Below, piece after piece: positions 14,914 through 22,699 of a DNA stretch of 31,515 nucleotides; the first letter of the stretch is position 1; every line of letters starts with the position of its first letter. The stretch is from DATBLQ01 sp036555325. Its GTDB lineage: Bacteria > Pseudomonadota > Alphaproteobacteria > Rhizobiales > Aestuariivirgaceae. The notes under the pieces were generated by a model. The model searched no databases. It had not been told where the DNA came from and was given only the letters and a program-made list of their open reading frames with translations. A program made the position numbers and the translations under genes. Where the stretch lies: assembly GCA_036555325.1 (NCBI GenBank), contig DATBLQ010000024.1, positions 1-31,515 of the forward strand, given 5' to 3'.

Positions 14914-16122
14914 ATGCCAAATTCCACGCCAGCAACCCGCCTGAACATTGCTCGATGCTTCAGGGATTTCGGGGATGGTTTTGTCGCCGTGCTGCTGCCC
15001 GTTTATCTTACTGCGCTTGGACTTGGACCGTTCGAAGTCGGTATCGTTGCGACTCTAGCACTCCTTGGCTCGGCGCTCATGACAGTGAGCATCGGGCTCA
15101 GAAGTTCTCGGACAGACCACAGGTTACTTCTGATCGCGGCTTCGGTGTTGATGGTCGCAACGGGAATTGCTTTTGCCGGCACGAGCAGTTTTCCGATCCT
15201 ATTGCTTGTGGCGTTTGTAGGCACAATCAACCCGTCGGCTGGCAGCGTCAGCATTTTTGTTCCCCTCGAACATGCTGTCCTTGCCGGATCCGTGCCGGAT
15301 TCTGATCGAACCAGGATGTTTGCCCGGTATAGTTTAATCGGGGCCCTTGCGGCGGCAGCAGGGTCACTTGCCGCGGCCGTTCCGGAACTCCTTGGACAGA
15401 TCGGCATGATGCGCATGACGGCACTCAAGGCCATGTTCCTCTTGTATGCGGCCTTGGGAGTCGCAGGCGGGTTCATGTACCGGAGCCTTCCGAAGGGAAC
15501 CTTTGAAGGAAAGGAAAAGAGGCGGGCGCTTGGACAATCGCGCCATATTGTTTACAAGCTTGCCGCTCTCTTTAGCATCGATGCTTTTGCCGGCGGATTC
15601 GTTGTTCAATCTTTGTTGGCGCTCTGGTTGTTCAACAGATTTGGTCTATCGCTCGCAGTCGCGGGCGTGTTCTTTTTCTGGTCGGGGTTGTTCTCAGCCA
15701 TCTCTTTCCCAGTGGCTGCCCGCCTGTCCCGGCATATTGGTCTCATCAACACAATGGTTTTCACCCATATTCCATCAAGCCTATGTTTGATTGGAGCAGC
15801 AGTTTCGCCCAGTCTCGAAATGGCGCTGGCTTTGCTACTTGCGAGGGCGCTTCTTTCGCAAATGGATGTGCCGACGCGGTCTTCTTACGTGATGGCCGTG
15901 GTCACACCGGAAGAGCGCGCTGCCGCTGCCAGTGTGACCGCAGTGCCAAGGAGTCTGGCCGCCGCTGCCAGCCCTGCCCTCGCGGGTGCGCTTTTTGCTG
16001 CTGGATATGCCGCCCTGCCTCTGATCCTCTGCGGCATGCTTAAGATCATGTATGACTTGCTGCTGCTGCGGCTATTTCGGCACATCAAGCCTCCTGAGGA
16101 ACAGGAGCGCGTAACGACGTAG
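14914..16122 (+). CDS. MFS transporter
   Basis: This 402-residue protein has about 12 membrane segments. The loop 2-3 region GLRSSRTDHRLLL is a degenerate form of the facilitator motif A, with Arg and Asp kept. FRDFGDGFVAVLLPVYLTALG at the N-terminus and LLSQMDVPTRSSYVMAVVTPEERAAAAS in helix 10-11 are typical of a group of bacterial MFS proteins of unknown substrate; the Asp-Val-Pro-Thr-Arg-Ser motif is the clearest mark. The ATG at 14914 is 85 bases from the divergent DUF2905 start, so the gap should hold both promoters. A weak CCC-ATC-GGG-TTTTT structure at about 16167-16177 may end transcription. Confidence 0.9.
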   Translation: MPNSTPATRLNIARCFRDFGDGFVAVLLPVYLTALGLGPFEVGIVATLALLGSALMTVSIGLRSSRTDHRLLLIAASVLMVATGIAFAGTSSFPILLLVAFVGTINPSAGSVSIFVPLEHAVLAGSVPDSDRTRMFARYSLIGALAAAAGSLAAAVPELLGQIGMMRMTALKAMFLLYAALGVAGGFMYRSLPKGTFEGKEKRRALGQSRHIVYKLAALFSIDAFAGGFVVQSLLALWLFNRFGLSLAVAGVFFFWSGLFSAISFPVAARLSRHIGLINTMVFTHIPSSLCLIGAAVSPSLEMALALLLARALLSQMDVPTRSSYVMAVVTPEERAAAASVTAVPRSLAAAASPALAGALFAAGYAALPLILCGMLKIMYDLLLLRLFRHIKPPEEQERVTT

Positions 16123-16184
16123 GGTTCCGGTTGAGCCGCAGAATCGCCATCAGCCGCTCCGGAGCCCCATCGGGTTTTTGCTTC

Positions 16185-16220
16185 AGTAAAAAGAACGGAC
16201 GGCAGCCTCTACCGTCCGTA
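16185..16220 (-). terminator. Intrinsic terminator of the secreted-protein gene at 16226
   Basis: ACGGACGG (16195-16202) and CCGTCCGT (16212-16219) form a perfect 8-bp stem with a 9-base loop. On the minus strand the stem is followed by TCTTTTTACT. It lies 6 bases past the leftward stop codon. Confidence 0.8.
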
Positions 16221-16225
16221 GACTC

Positions 16226-16621
16226 TTAGTCGTCCCAATCCCAGCTTTTACCGAAACCGAAGCCGATAAACGGCCCGGGATAGCGATAGCGATAGGGCCG
16301 ATAGTAGCCATAATCGTAGTCGCCAGGGTCGTAGTAGCCGTAATAGTCGTCATCGTAGTAGTCGTCATCGTAGTAGTACTGACGATAGTACCTCCGGTGG
16401 CAGGCGCGGGAATGGCGGTGCCAGACCCTTTTATGGTGATACCAGCCTTTCCTCTTGCCGCAGTGCCAGCCGTGCACTTTTTGGACAAGGCCCTCGCTCA
16501 ATTCAGGGATAGCCAGACCGCTTGCCGCTCCGCCTGTAAGCGGGCTTGCCGAACTTGCTTGTGGCCAGACCATCAAGCCACCAATGGTTGCAACTGCAAA
16601 CAAATTGTTGAGGTGACGCAT
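16226..16621 (-). CDS. Secreted HGWHCGK-motif protein with Tyr/Asp-rich repeat tail
   Basis: The ATG has a strong AGGAGG (7-8 bases) and opens a signal peptide (about 1-26, cleavage near SSAS). The 131-residue protein has three parts. Residues 48-78 read KVHGWHCGKRKGW and then HRHSRACHRRYY, with Cys54 and Cys74 and ten His/Arg-rich positions between. Residues 79-113 are almost only Tyr, Asp, Arg and Gly, built on a 15-bp tandem repeat. The end has FIGFGFGKSWDWDD. The HGWHCGKR block recurs in the gene at 22700-23044, so it defines a family. The two Cys may form a disulfide or, with His, bind metal. Function unknown. Confidence 0.85.
   Translation of the reverse strand: MRHLNNLFAVATIGGLMVWPQASSASPLTGGAASGLAIPELSEGLVQKVHGWHCGKRKGWYHHKRVWHRHSRACHRRYYRQYYYDDDYYDDDYYGYYDPGDYDYGYYRPYRYRYPGPFIGFGFGKSWDWDD
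16346..16375. repeat. 15-bp tandem repeat inside the secreted-protein gene
   Basis: The unit gtcgtcatcgtagta occurs twice in a row (16346-16360 and 16361-16375) and encodes the repeated Tyr-Tyr-Asp-Asp-Asp block. Repeat-number change here would alter the length of the Tyr/Asp tail without a frameshift. Confidence 0.8.
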
Positions 16622-16768
16622 GGCGTTCCTCCTGAGTTAAAGTCCCTCTCAACGCTCTAACGCTGGAAAGGCCAATTCTATTCACTCGAAGACAGATTTT
16701 AATCTTCAGGTCAGGTTTAGAAAGACGAGGATTTACCGAGCTTGGTCGTTTGCCAGGAGCATCCGCGC

Positions 16769-17392
16769 ATGATTCTTATCGGCCAATACGATTCTCCCTT
16801 TGTACGTCGCGTCGGCATCGCGCTCGTGCTTTACGAGCTTCCCTTTGAGCATCGCCCGTGGTCGGTGTTCGGAGATGCGGACAAAATACGCTCCTATAAC
16901 CCGCTCACTCGCGTACCTACGCTGGTGCTGGACAGTGGTGAAGTGCTGATCGAAAGCCACAGCATTCTGGATTACCTGGATAGTCTTGTTCCGGCCGATC
17001 GAGTGATGTTCCCGGCATCCGAGCCGGCCCGGCATCAGGCACTCAAGATCGCGGCCCTTGCCACCGGCCTGGGTGAAAAGGCCGTCAGCCTCTTTTACGA
17101 GACTAGATTTCACCGGGAAATTTCCGATGTTTGGGCTAGCAGATGCCGCACACAAATACGCACCGTTGTCGCCGCACTCGAGGCCCATCGCGCGGAGCGC
17201 GCCGGCGACTATTGGTTCGATGGTCGCATCGGTCATGCCGATATTGCTGTCGCTGTTGCCTTGCGCTTTCTCGCGGAAGCTCATCCAGGGTTGGTTCGGC
17301 TGGCGGATTTCCCTGCCCTCAGCACGCACTCCACTCTTCTTGAGGCGCATCCTGCTTTCAAGACAATCGTGCAGCCGTTTGCGCCACCATGA
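16769..17392 (+). CDS. Glutathione S-transferase family protein
   Basis: The product is 207 residues from the ATG at 16769, with AGGAG at 16755-16759. The thioredoxin-like N-terminal domain has MILIGQYDSPFVRRVGIAL, where Ser9-Pro10 (of the form Tyr-Asp-Ser-Pro-Phe) is the glutathione-activating site. Then come NPLTRVPTLVLDSG with the cis-Pro of Val-Pro, and the glutathione gamma-glutamyl contact IESHSILDYLD. The C-terminal helical domain has HADIAVAVALRFL, including the N-capping box Asp. GSTs conjugate glutathione to electrophiles or reduce peroxides. It is probably detoxifying; the substrate is unknown. No neighbours are linked to it. Confidence 0.92.
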   Translation: MILIGQYDSPFVRRVGIALVLYELPFEHRPWSVFGDADKIRSYNPLTRVPTLVLDSGEVLIESHSILDYLDSLVPADRVMFPASEPARHQALKIAALATGLGEKAVSLFYETRFHREISDVWASRCRTQIRTVVAALEAHRAERAGDYWFDGRIGHADIAVAVALRFLAEAHPGLVRLADFPALSTHSTLLEAHPAFKTIVQPFAPP

Positions 17393-17535
17393 GGATGTCG
17401 GACAGCAATCGAGAACGACATCTACTCGATTGAAACGACCGTTTCATGGCGCCTGTCGCATTGTATCTCAGACCGGGGTGTGAGAGAGTATCGCTCAGGG
17501 CGTTCAGGAGCCCCTGCTTAGACAAGAGGTGTGCA

Positions 17536-17895
17536 ATGAAAACAGCAATGTTAGCAGCGTTAGCCCTTGCCGGCGTGAGTCTTGCCGCAATTCCGGTGAC
17601 GGCAGCTCCATTAAACCTCAGCACGGCGAGCCCTGGACTCGTCAGCGTTGCCCCGGAAAACCCTGGCGATGTCGTTCAAGTGGGTCACAAGAAAAAGAAA
17701 TATTGGAAACATCGGCACAAACATTCCTGGAAGCGCCACCACAGGAAGCATCGTCACTTCAGACGGCACCGTTGGCATGACTACTATGACGACGACGATG
17801 ATGATGTTTTCTTCGGCTTCGGTTTCGGCTTCCCATTTTTCGGGTATGGGTGTCCCTACCCCTATGGCCATCCCGCCTGCTACGGCTGGTATTGA
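17536..17895 (+). CDS. Small secreted protein with Lys/His/Arg block, Asp run and Phe-Gly tail
   Basis: AGAGGTG (17525-17531) precedes the ATG. The 119-residue product has a signal peptide (MKTAMLAALALAGVSLAA, cleavage near VTAA). Residues 51-81 are nearly all Lys, His, Arg and aromatic (HKKKKYWKHRHKHSWKR and HHRKHRHFRRHRWH). Residues 82-90 are DYYDDDDDD, and then comes FFGFGFGFPFFGYGCPYPY with two Cys near the end. The Phe-Gly tail echoes the GFGFG end of the 16226 protein. The architecture suggests a cell-surface or periplasmic polyampholyte, perhaps metal- or polyanion-binding. This is inference; I do not recognise the family. Confidence 0.8.
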   Translation: MKTAMLAALALAGVSLAAIPVTAAPLNLSTASPGLVSVAPENPGDVVQVGHKKKKYWKHRHKHSWKRHHRKHRHFRRHRWHDYYDDDDDDVFFGFGFGFPFFGYGCPYPYGHPACYGWY

Positions 17896-17907
17896 TAACG
17901 TTTTTCC

Positions 17908-17933
17908 AGGCCAGCCGATGCTACGGCTGGCCT
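17908..17933 (+). terminator. Stem-loop after the secreted-protein gene
   Basis: AGGCCAGCCG (17908-17917) and CGGCTGGCCT (17924-17933) form a perfect 10-bp, GC-rich stem with a 6-base loop, 12 bases past the stop. The T-run after it is poor. A second short AAGCA/TGCTT hairpin with TTT follows near 17945-17965. Confidence 0.6.
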
Positions 17934-18077
17934 ATCTTGACCCTAAGCAAAGGCCCTGCTTTTTGTAGGTCGCGGGGCGTCATACTGCCGCGTCATTTGA
18001 CTCATCGCCAAGCCTCAGCTTTGCCATAATTACCGCTAGTTGCAAGCCTACACTCGAAGATAGATGCGGGCTTAACT

Positions 18078-18740
18078 ATGTGTGTCGCGGTTTTTCGCGG
18101 AGGCTGTTTGATTCAGATCCTACCGACCCTCTTTGGTTTGGGGTTGGTAAGCGGTGCGGCTGCGTTTGAGCCTCAATCCATCGACGAGGGTGAAGAGCTC
18201 GCCGAAATAGCCGAAAAGGTCGAACATTGGTCGGAACGTTGCATCGCAAAAGATAAATCTCGCCATGGAGATGATGCCAGGCAATGCTGGTGGGATGCCG
18301 CAAAGATGCTCGATGAGCACATATCTGGCAATCATCCCCTGCTTGAGGCCGTGAGAAAGTTGAGAGTAAGCTGGCTTTGGAGGTCGATGCAGCTAACCTT
18401 GGAAGCCGCTGATACGCATCAGAAAGCTGCTGTTATTCTTGGCTCTGCCGACGCACGATACAATGAATCTCCTCCGGCTTACTCCACAAGGCCGGTTGCA
18501 ACAGAAGACGTAGCTACTGCGACAAAGGCAGGAAAGTTCAGGGCTGCCTCCACGGTAAAATCCTCAAAACATCGACGGAAAGCCAAAGCCACAATCGCGG
18601 CCCTGCCGGCCGTGCACCAGAAAGAAATGGCACTGCCAACACTTCCGCTGCCGCCGAAACCTATCAACTTCAGCCGCCCTTTGGGGTGGAAAAGCCGCAA
18701 TGTTCCAGATCGGAACAAGCTTAAGCACAAGTTGTTTTGA
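18078..18740 (+). CDS. Secreted protein of unknown function, basic Pro-rich C-terminus
   Basis: Two starts compete. The ATG at 18078 gives 220 residues but has no ribosome-binding site. The in-frame TTG at 18108 follows GGAGG (18099-18103) and would start right at the hydrophobic signal sequence IQILPTLFGLGLVSGAAAFE. I keep the longer form and favour the shorter biologically. The mature part has a helical acidic segment (SIDEGEELAEIAEKVEHW) with Cys in SERCIAK and RQCWWDAA, possibly one disulfide, then a helical region LEAVRKLRVSWLW. After about residue 130 it becomes low-complexity and basic (SSKHRRKAKA, LPLPPKPINF). No family recognised. Confidence 0.65.
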   Translation: MCVAVFRGGCLIQILPTLFGLGLVSGAAAFEPQSIDEGEELAEIAEKVEHWSERCIAKDKSRHGDDARQCWWDAAKMLDEHISGNHPLLEAVRKLRVSWLWRSMQLTLEAADTHQKAAVILGSADARYNESPPAYSTRPVATEDVATATKAGKFRAASTVKSSKHRRKAKATIAALPAVHQKEMALPTLPLPPKPINFSRPLGWKSRNVPDRNKLKHKLF

Positions 18741-18855
18741 TGGCACTCTGCCTATGCAGCAGCCCCAAGCGCGTCTGTTTGCGCCTCCTGCATTATCCAG
18801 CTGCGGACCGCTGCTACTTTCGGTAGGATCTTGTCGGAGGGACCATCCACACTGC

Positions 18856-19218
18856 TCAAAACGCATCCATGACCCGCCGGCGCGTCTCACTTATTATTGC
18901 GTCATAGAGCCGAAGCTGTTTTGAAGTCAGAATCTTTCGGGCGGCTGCACGTTCGCGGGCAGCGTTGGCCAGCAACTCGGACGATGCCCGTTGCAGCAGA
19001 GACATTTCAGGCTTGGCGTTGGGATCGATCCCGTATTTCTTGAATATTCGATTTCGCCGAGCGCGGCTTTCGGCGATCAACTTGCGCATCTGCTGCTTCT
19101 GAACTCCCTCCAACTGCAGGCGCTCGACTACGTTGGCATCGTAGATTGAGGCTACCGCCGGCGCATCCGGAGAAATGAGAAGACAACCCAAGGCTACCAA
19201 CAATGTTACGATCTTCAT
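18856..19218 (-). CDS. Periplasmic Spy/CpxP-like helical protein
   Basis: The product is 120 residues from the ATG (complement of 19216-19218), with AAGG upstream. A signal peptide (MKIVTLLVALGCLLIS, cleavage near AVAS) is followed by an all-helical, highly charged domain: LEGVQKQQMRKLIAESRARR, KYGIDPNAKPEM, and ARKILTSKQLRLYDAIISE. The LTSKQ motif near the end matches the Leu-Thr-x-x-Gln signature of Spy/CpxP-type periplasmic chaperones that bind misfolded envelope proteins. The first copy of that motif is degenerate. The assignment rests on pattern, so 'Spy-like' is tentative. Confidence 0.7.
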   Translation of the reverse strand: MKIVTLLVALGCLLISPDAPAVASIYDANVVERLQLEGVQKQQMRKLIAESRARRNRIFKKYGIDPNAKPEMSLLQRASSELLANAARERAAARKILTSKQLRLYDAIISETRRRVMDAF

Positions 19219-19399
19219 CAATGTCCGACCTTCATTGAATCCAGAGGGGGGTGTTGAACCATGCTTGGCAATTTCGAACAAACTTATGATTTATGGTGGA
19301 CAAGCCACAAGTGGAAGCTCTGATTGAACGGCTATAAGAAGCGCAACTCGCAACTGTAGTGTTTGAGTGGACATCCCAGGTCGAAAGGCTAGTTTCACA

Positions 19400-19918
19400 A
19401 TGCAAAGCCATGGCCGCGAATTGGCGACAGGGCAGCTGCGCCTGCGACCGGCGAATGTCAATGACGCGGCAGGAATCCGAGCCGTTCATGAAGCAGCATT
19501 CGGGCGTGCCGATGAGGCAAATCTCGTTAAAGCATTGCAGGACAGCGGCAGCATTAGGATTTCGCTTGTGGCGATGCAGAGCAAGGACATTGTCGGTCAC
19601 ATTCTTTTCTCAAAGATGGAAGCCCCCTTCCCTGCGCTTGGCCTTGGACCTGTCGCGGTTCTGCCGCGAGAACAGCGACGGGGAATTGGAAGCAAGCTCA
19701 TCTTGGAAGGCCTGCAGCGTGCGATGAAAGAAGGCTGGAAGGGCGTGTTCGTCGTAGGCGAACCCCGCTTCTATGAACGCTTTGGCTTCAGCATTCGCCA
19801 AGCGAGCGGTTTCGGTTGCACGTACTCCGGTCCTTTTTTCATGGTGAAGGCGCTAAGCGAGCTGCCAACATCGACCGGCAGTGTCGAATATGCTGCGGCT
19901 TTCCGGGAATTCGAATGA
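19400..19918 (+). CDS. GNAT family N-acetyltransferase (YhbS-like)
   Basis: The product is 172 residues from the ATG at 19400; a GTG at 19367 is an alternative. The domain runs from LRLRPANVNDAAGIRAVHE through ISLVAMQSKDIVGHILFSKM to the acetyl-CoA pyrophosphate loop LPREQRRGIGSKLI. The segment VVGEPRFYERFGF is the mark of the YhbS branch (Gly-x-Pro-x-Phe-Tyr-x-Arg-Phe-Gly-Phe). These are cytoplasmic acetyl-CoA-dependent acetyltransferases, some acting on amines or proteins. No neighbour suggests the substrate. Confidence 0.92.
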   Translation: MQSHGRELATGQLRLRPANVNDAAGIRAVHEAAFGRADEANLVKALQDSGSIRISLVAMQSKDIVGHILFSKMEAPFPALGLGPVAVLPREQRRGIGSKLILEGLQRAMKEGWKGVFVVGEPRFYERFGFSIRQASGFGCTYSGPFFMVKALSELPTSTGSVEYAAAFREFE

Positions 19919-20033
19919 TTTCCTCAGGCGTCCCTACTAGACAAGGGGGTACTGTTGGGCAGGTGCTGAGGTCTATAACTTCTTGGAAATGCTCCCGAAG
20001 TCGACGAAGCGAGAAATCAGAACCCATAGGCTG

Positions 20034-20058
20034 GGAACCGTCCATGCGCGAAGTGGTT
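20034..20058 (+). promoter_or_regulatory. Candidate EcfG/RpoE2-type promoter (GGAAC-N16-GGTT)
   Basis: GGAAC (20034-20038), 16 bases, then GGTT (20055-20058): a match to GGAAC-N18-TT with the same -35, spacer and -10 as the site at 3579-3603. It lies 39 bases before the ATG of the 74-residue gene. Confidence 0.45.
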
Positions 20059-20097
20059 ATCTGTTTTGCTGCGTCCCGGATCGGAGGGTGATTTTCC

Positions 20098-20322
20098 ATG
20101 CGAACCGGCATAGATGTCTGCGGGCCGGATCAACTTAAAATCCTGCAGCAGATCTTTGATTGCGTTTGGCTTGAGATGCTGAAGGAGGGAAACGTCGATA
20201 CCACCGATGAGATTTTGCGCAATAGCGTCTCTCGTCGAGTGATGGATCATGCCCATGGAGACATATGGGACGTCGAGGGAATAAAGCGCGCAGTTCTCAA
20301 ATCATTGAAGACCGCCGGCTGA
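20098..20322 (+). CDS. Small protein of unknown function (74 aa)
   Basis: GGAGGG (20084-20089) lies 8 bases before the ATG. The product begins MRTGIDVCGPDQLKILQQIF and is mostly helical, with VWLEMLKEGNVDTTDEILRNSVSRRVMDHAHG. It has no signal peptide or membrane segment. The pattern, a short helical protein with a conserved-looking SRRVMDHA stretch, resembles many uncharacterised rhizobial proteins of this size. The perfect GGAAC-N16-GGTT site just upstream suggests control by the general-stress sigma factor, which is inference. Function unknown. Confidence 0.7.
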   Translation: MRTGIDVCGPDQLKILQQIFDCVWLEMLKEGNVDTTDEILRNSVSRRVMDHAHGDIWDVEGIKRAVLKSLKTAG

Positions 20323-20368
20323 ACCTGCTTAGGAGACGAGCGCCTGTTACTGAAGCTATTCGCAGCTC

Positions 20369-21541
20369 ATGAGCGCTTCCTCTGATCCGGGTCCTTTGTT
20401 TGATACGCAAGAGCTCGTGCGGATTTTTCTGTGCGGGGATGTAATGACGGGGCGGGGGATAGACCAGATTCTCCCCTTCCCTTGCGACCCTCAGATTCAC
20501 GAAAGATATATGCAATCGGCCGAAGGGTATGTCCAGCTGGCCGAGCGGGCGAATGGAGTGATCCCAAGAGCTGTGACGTTATCCTATATTTGGGGGGCCG
20601 CCTTGGAGGAGTTGGACCGATTTCGCCCAGATGTGCGCATTGTCAATCTCGAAACGAGTATCACTCGCGGGGGTCGATTCGCTCCAAAAGGAATAAATTA
20701 TCGAATGAGCCCGAAGAACGCTGCCTGTCTCACGGCCGCGGACTTAGATTGTTGCGTGCTCGCCAACAACCATATTCTCGATTTTGACAAAACCGGATTG
20801 CTGGATAGCTTGGAAATATTGGAGCGCCTCAAGGTCAAGTTCGTGGGCGCCGGGCGAAATCGCACTCAGGCAGACCTTCCCGCCGTGTTGGACATTCAGG
20901 GAGGCGGACGCGTGCTGGTATTCGCGGTCGGTGCTTATTCCAGTGGAATTCCGCCAAGCTGGAGCGCCACCGATACAGCTCCCGGCGTCCGGTTCATCAA
21001 GGATTTATCCGATGAAACCGCGGCTGAGATTGCCGACGACATTATCCGGCAAAGAAAGTCGGGTGATCTCGCAATTCTATCGGTCCATTGGGGTTCAAAC
21101 TGGGGCTTCGAAATCCCCGACGCGCACAGACGTTTTGCCCATAGGCTGATCGACAGCGCGCCGGTCTCCATTGTTCACGGGCACTCCTCGCATCATCCAA
21201 TAGCCGTGGAAGTCTATCGCAATCGACTCATCCTCTATGGATGTGGAGATCTCTTGAACGACTACGAGGGCATTGCTGGGCACGAGCAGTTTCTAAATAG
21301 TCTGAGTCTGATGTATTTTGTCACTGTACAGCGCGCGACAGGCGACTTGGCCGAGGTGGTCATCGTGCCGCTTCGAATCCGTCGCTTTCAGCTGGTTCAC
21401 GCATCGCGTCAGGATGTCGATCTCTTGTCAAAGACGCTCGATAGGGAATGCCGCAGGCTCGGCGCCGGTATAGTCCCAAAGCCGGACGGTCGTTTCCGCC
21501 TCTCCTGGGACCGTTCCCGCACCGCACGCTCAAATTCTTAG
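20369..21541 (+). CDS. CapA family protein (poly-gamma-glutamate-synthesis-like metallophosphatase fold)
   Basis: This 390-residue protein has the CapA/PGA_cap motif set in order: FLCGDVMTGRGID near 20-32, IVNLETSIT near 91-99, NYRMSP, CVLANNHILDFDKTGL near 129-144, LSVHWGSNW near 235-243, VHGHSSHHPIAVE near 266-278 and LILYGCGDLLNDYEG. CapA in Bacillus takes part in poly-gamma-glutamate export, but most alphaproteobacterial members have no such operon and an unknown role. There is no N-terminal signal peptide here, so the protein is probably cytoplasmic, unlike anchored CapA. The ATG at 20369 has GGAG-like support only weakly. It ends at a strong terminator. Confidence 0.9.
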   Translation: MSASSDPGPLFDTQELVRIFLCGDVMTGRGIDQILPFPCDPQIHERYMQSAEGYVQLAERANGVIPRAVTLSYIWGAALEELDRFRPDVRIVNLETSITRGGRFAPKGINYRMSPKNAACLTAADLDCCVLANNHILDFDKTGLLDSLEILERLKVKFVGAGRNRTQADLPAVLDIQGGGRVLVFAVGAYSSGIPPSWSATDTAPGVRFIKDLSDETAAEIADDIIRQRKSGDLAILSVHWGSNWGFEIPDAHRRFAHRLIDSAPVSIVHGHSSHHPIAVEVYRNRLILYGCGDLLNDYEGIAGHEQFLNSLSLMYFVTVQRATGDLAEVVIVPLRIRRFQLVHASRQDVDLLSKTLDRECRRLGAGIVPKPDGRFRLSWDRSRTARSNS

Positions 21542-21551
21542 TCAGAAAATG

Positions 21552-21577
21552 GCAAAGGCCCCTTGCGGGGCCTTTGC
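21552..21577. terminator. Bidirectional intrinsic terminator between convergent genes
   Basis: GCAAAGGCCCC (21552-21562) and GGGGCCTTTGC (21567-21577) form a perfect 11-bp stem with a TTGC tetraloop. It ends the CapA-like gene; on the other strand CATTTTCTG follows, so it can also end the outer-membrane gene. Confidence 0.9.
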
Positions 21578-21622
21578 TTGGAACATGGGTAGGAGAGTAG
21601 GCCAGTTCCGATAGTGAATCTT

Positions 21623-22456
21623 TTAGAGACCAAACGTCAGAACAATCTCGGCGCTGTGGATGCCATCCGGATCGAGGTCGTGTTGGAAACCTCCGTCGTC
21701 CTCAAGATCAACATCGCCAATGTGCAGGAAGCGATAGCGGCCGCCGATTGCCCACCTTTCACCGAACACGAAATCCAAGCCGGCGAACGCCTGTGCGGCA
21801 AAGGTCGTGTCGCTGTCGTCAAGGCAGCAGATCGAAGGGGCGACTACGCCGACATCCTCGAAGGAAACATGAGCAACACCGGCGCCAACACCCACATAGG
21901 GTCGCAAAACACCACCCATCGGAAAGCCGGCAATGAGGTTGATCATGCCCGTGATAATGGAAATGTCCCCATCAATTTCAGCCGAACACGTAAGAGGCGT
22001 ACTCGCGCAATCCAAGTCGAGAGTCGGAGGATCGGTCAGGTGGATATCCTCGATCGTAACCTCATCGAAATCCTGGTTTATGAAGGCAACCTCGGCTTCG
22101 ATGGCGAAAATATCGCTAAACCCATAGCCAATCGCGCCTCCAGCTCTCCACCCGTTGTCGGTGTCCAGTTCAAGATCCAACAAGACGTCTCTATTGCATG
22201 GGGCGGCATCAAGAACAGCTGGTGCGCCGCAAACCGTGTTGTTACCCAGGAACCCATCGCTGACCGGAACATCTTCGAGGAACATTTCGTCATCCCATCC
22301 CTCGCCGAATTTCCAGCCGCCATGAAGCGAGATGTACCATGGGTTTTCCTCGACGACCGGCGGCTCTTCAACGATGTCAGCTGATTTTGCCGGCGTGGAA
22401 ACCGCGAGCATGACCGCAGCACCGGCAGCTGCGCCTGCGAGAAAATACCTGTGCAT
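21623..22456 (-). CDS. Outer-membrane beta-barrel protein (Omp31/RopB-like) with three Cys pairs
   Basis: The ATG (complement of 22454-22456) has GGGGAG upstream and gives 277 residues; the longer frame to 22588 is not needed. The signal peptide is about residues 1-26 (PAKSA). Then alternating strands typical of an eight-stranded barrel: WYISLHGGWKFG, GWRAGGAIGYGFSDIFAIEAEVAF, LRPYVGVGAGVAHVSFE, TTFAAQAFAGLDFVFGERWAIGGRYRFLHIG, and the end SAEIVLTFGL. It is acidic and rich in Asp. Six Cys lie at 76, 87, 150, 157, 210 and 211, in pairs inside predicted loops. Cys is rare in rhizobial Omp25/31 proteins. Likely a structural or pore-forming outer-membrane protein. Confidence 0.88.
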   Translation of the reverse strand: MHRYFLAGAAAGAAVMLAVSTPAKSADIVEEPPVVEENPWYISLHGGWKFGEGWDDEMFLEDVPVSDGFLGNNTVCGAPAVLDAAPCNRDVLLDLELDTDNGWRAGGAIGYGFSDIFAIEAEVAFINQDFDEVTIEDIHLTDPPTLDLDCASTPLTCSAEIDGDISIITGMINLIAGFPMGGVLRPYVGVGAGVAHVSFEDVGVVAPSICCLDDSDTTFAAQAFAGLDFVFGERWAIGGRYRFLHIGDVDLEDDGGFQHDLDPDGIHSAEIVLTFGL

Positions 22457-22495
22457 TCGACTCTCCCCTACTAACCGACCACCACGCAGTCCTAA

Positions 22496-22507
22496 GAAGC
22501 ATGCTTC
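22496..22507. promoter_or_regulatory. Perfect 12-bp palindrome upstream of the outer-membrane gene
   Basis: GAAGCATGCTTC (22496-22507) is fully self-complementary and sits 40-51 bases before the start codon, a usual operator position. No regulator is known for it. Confidence 0.3.
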
Positions 22508-22699
22508 ACTCCTATTAACCCCGAGTCGAATTAAAACTGGCTGATTTCTGCCCTTTCTCTGGCTTTGTTGCAGAAAAGATACAGTCAAGACGATGCTAAA
22601 TACTTGGGGTTTGAGAGCTGTTCTCGTCGAACAGGCACTGAATACTAGCTACTACTAGAGGTAAGCGGCTGGTTTTTGACTGGCAATACTCAGTAAAGT

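Noticed and set aside
16155..16177. Possible terminator after the MFS gene at 16122
   Set aside because: The GCTCCGGAGC palindrome and CCC-ATC-GGG stem before TTTTT are too short to list as a feature.
21614..22384. 256-codon open frame on the plus strand inside the outer-membrane gene
   Set aside because: Its translation has no features; the opposite strand has a signal peptide and barrel strands.
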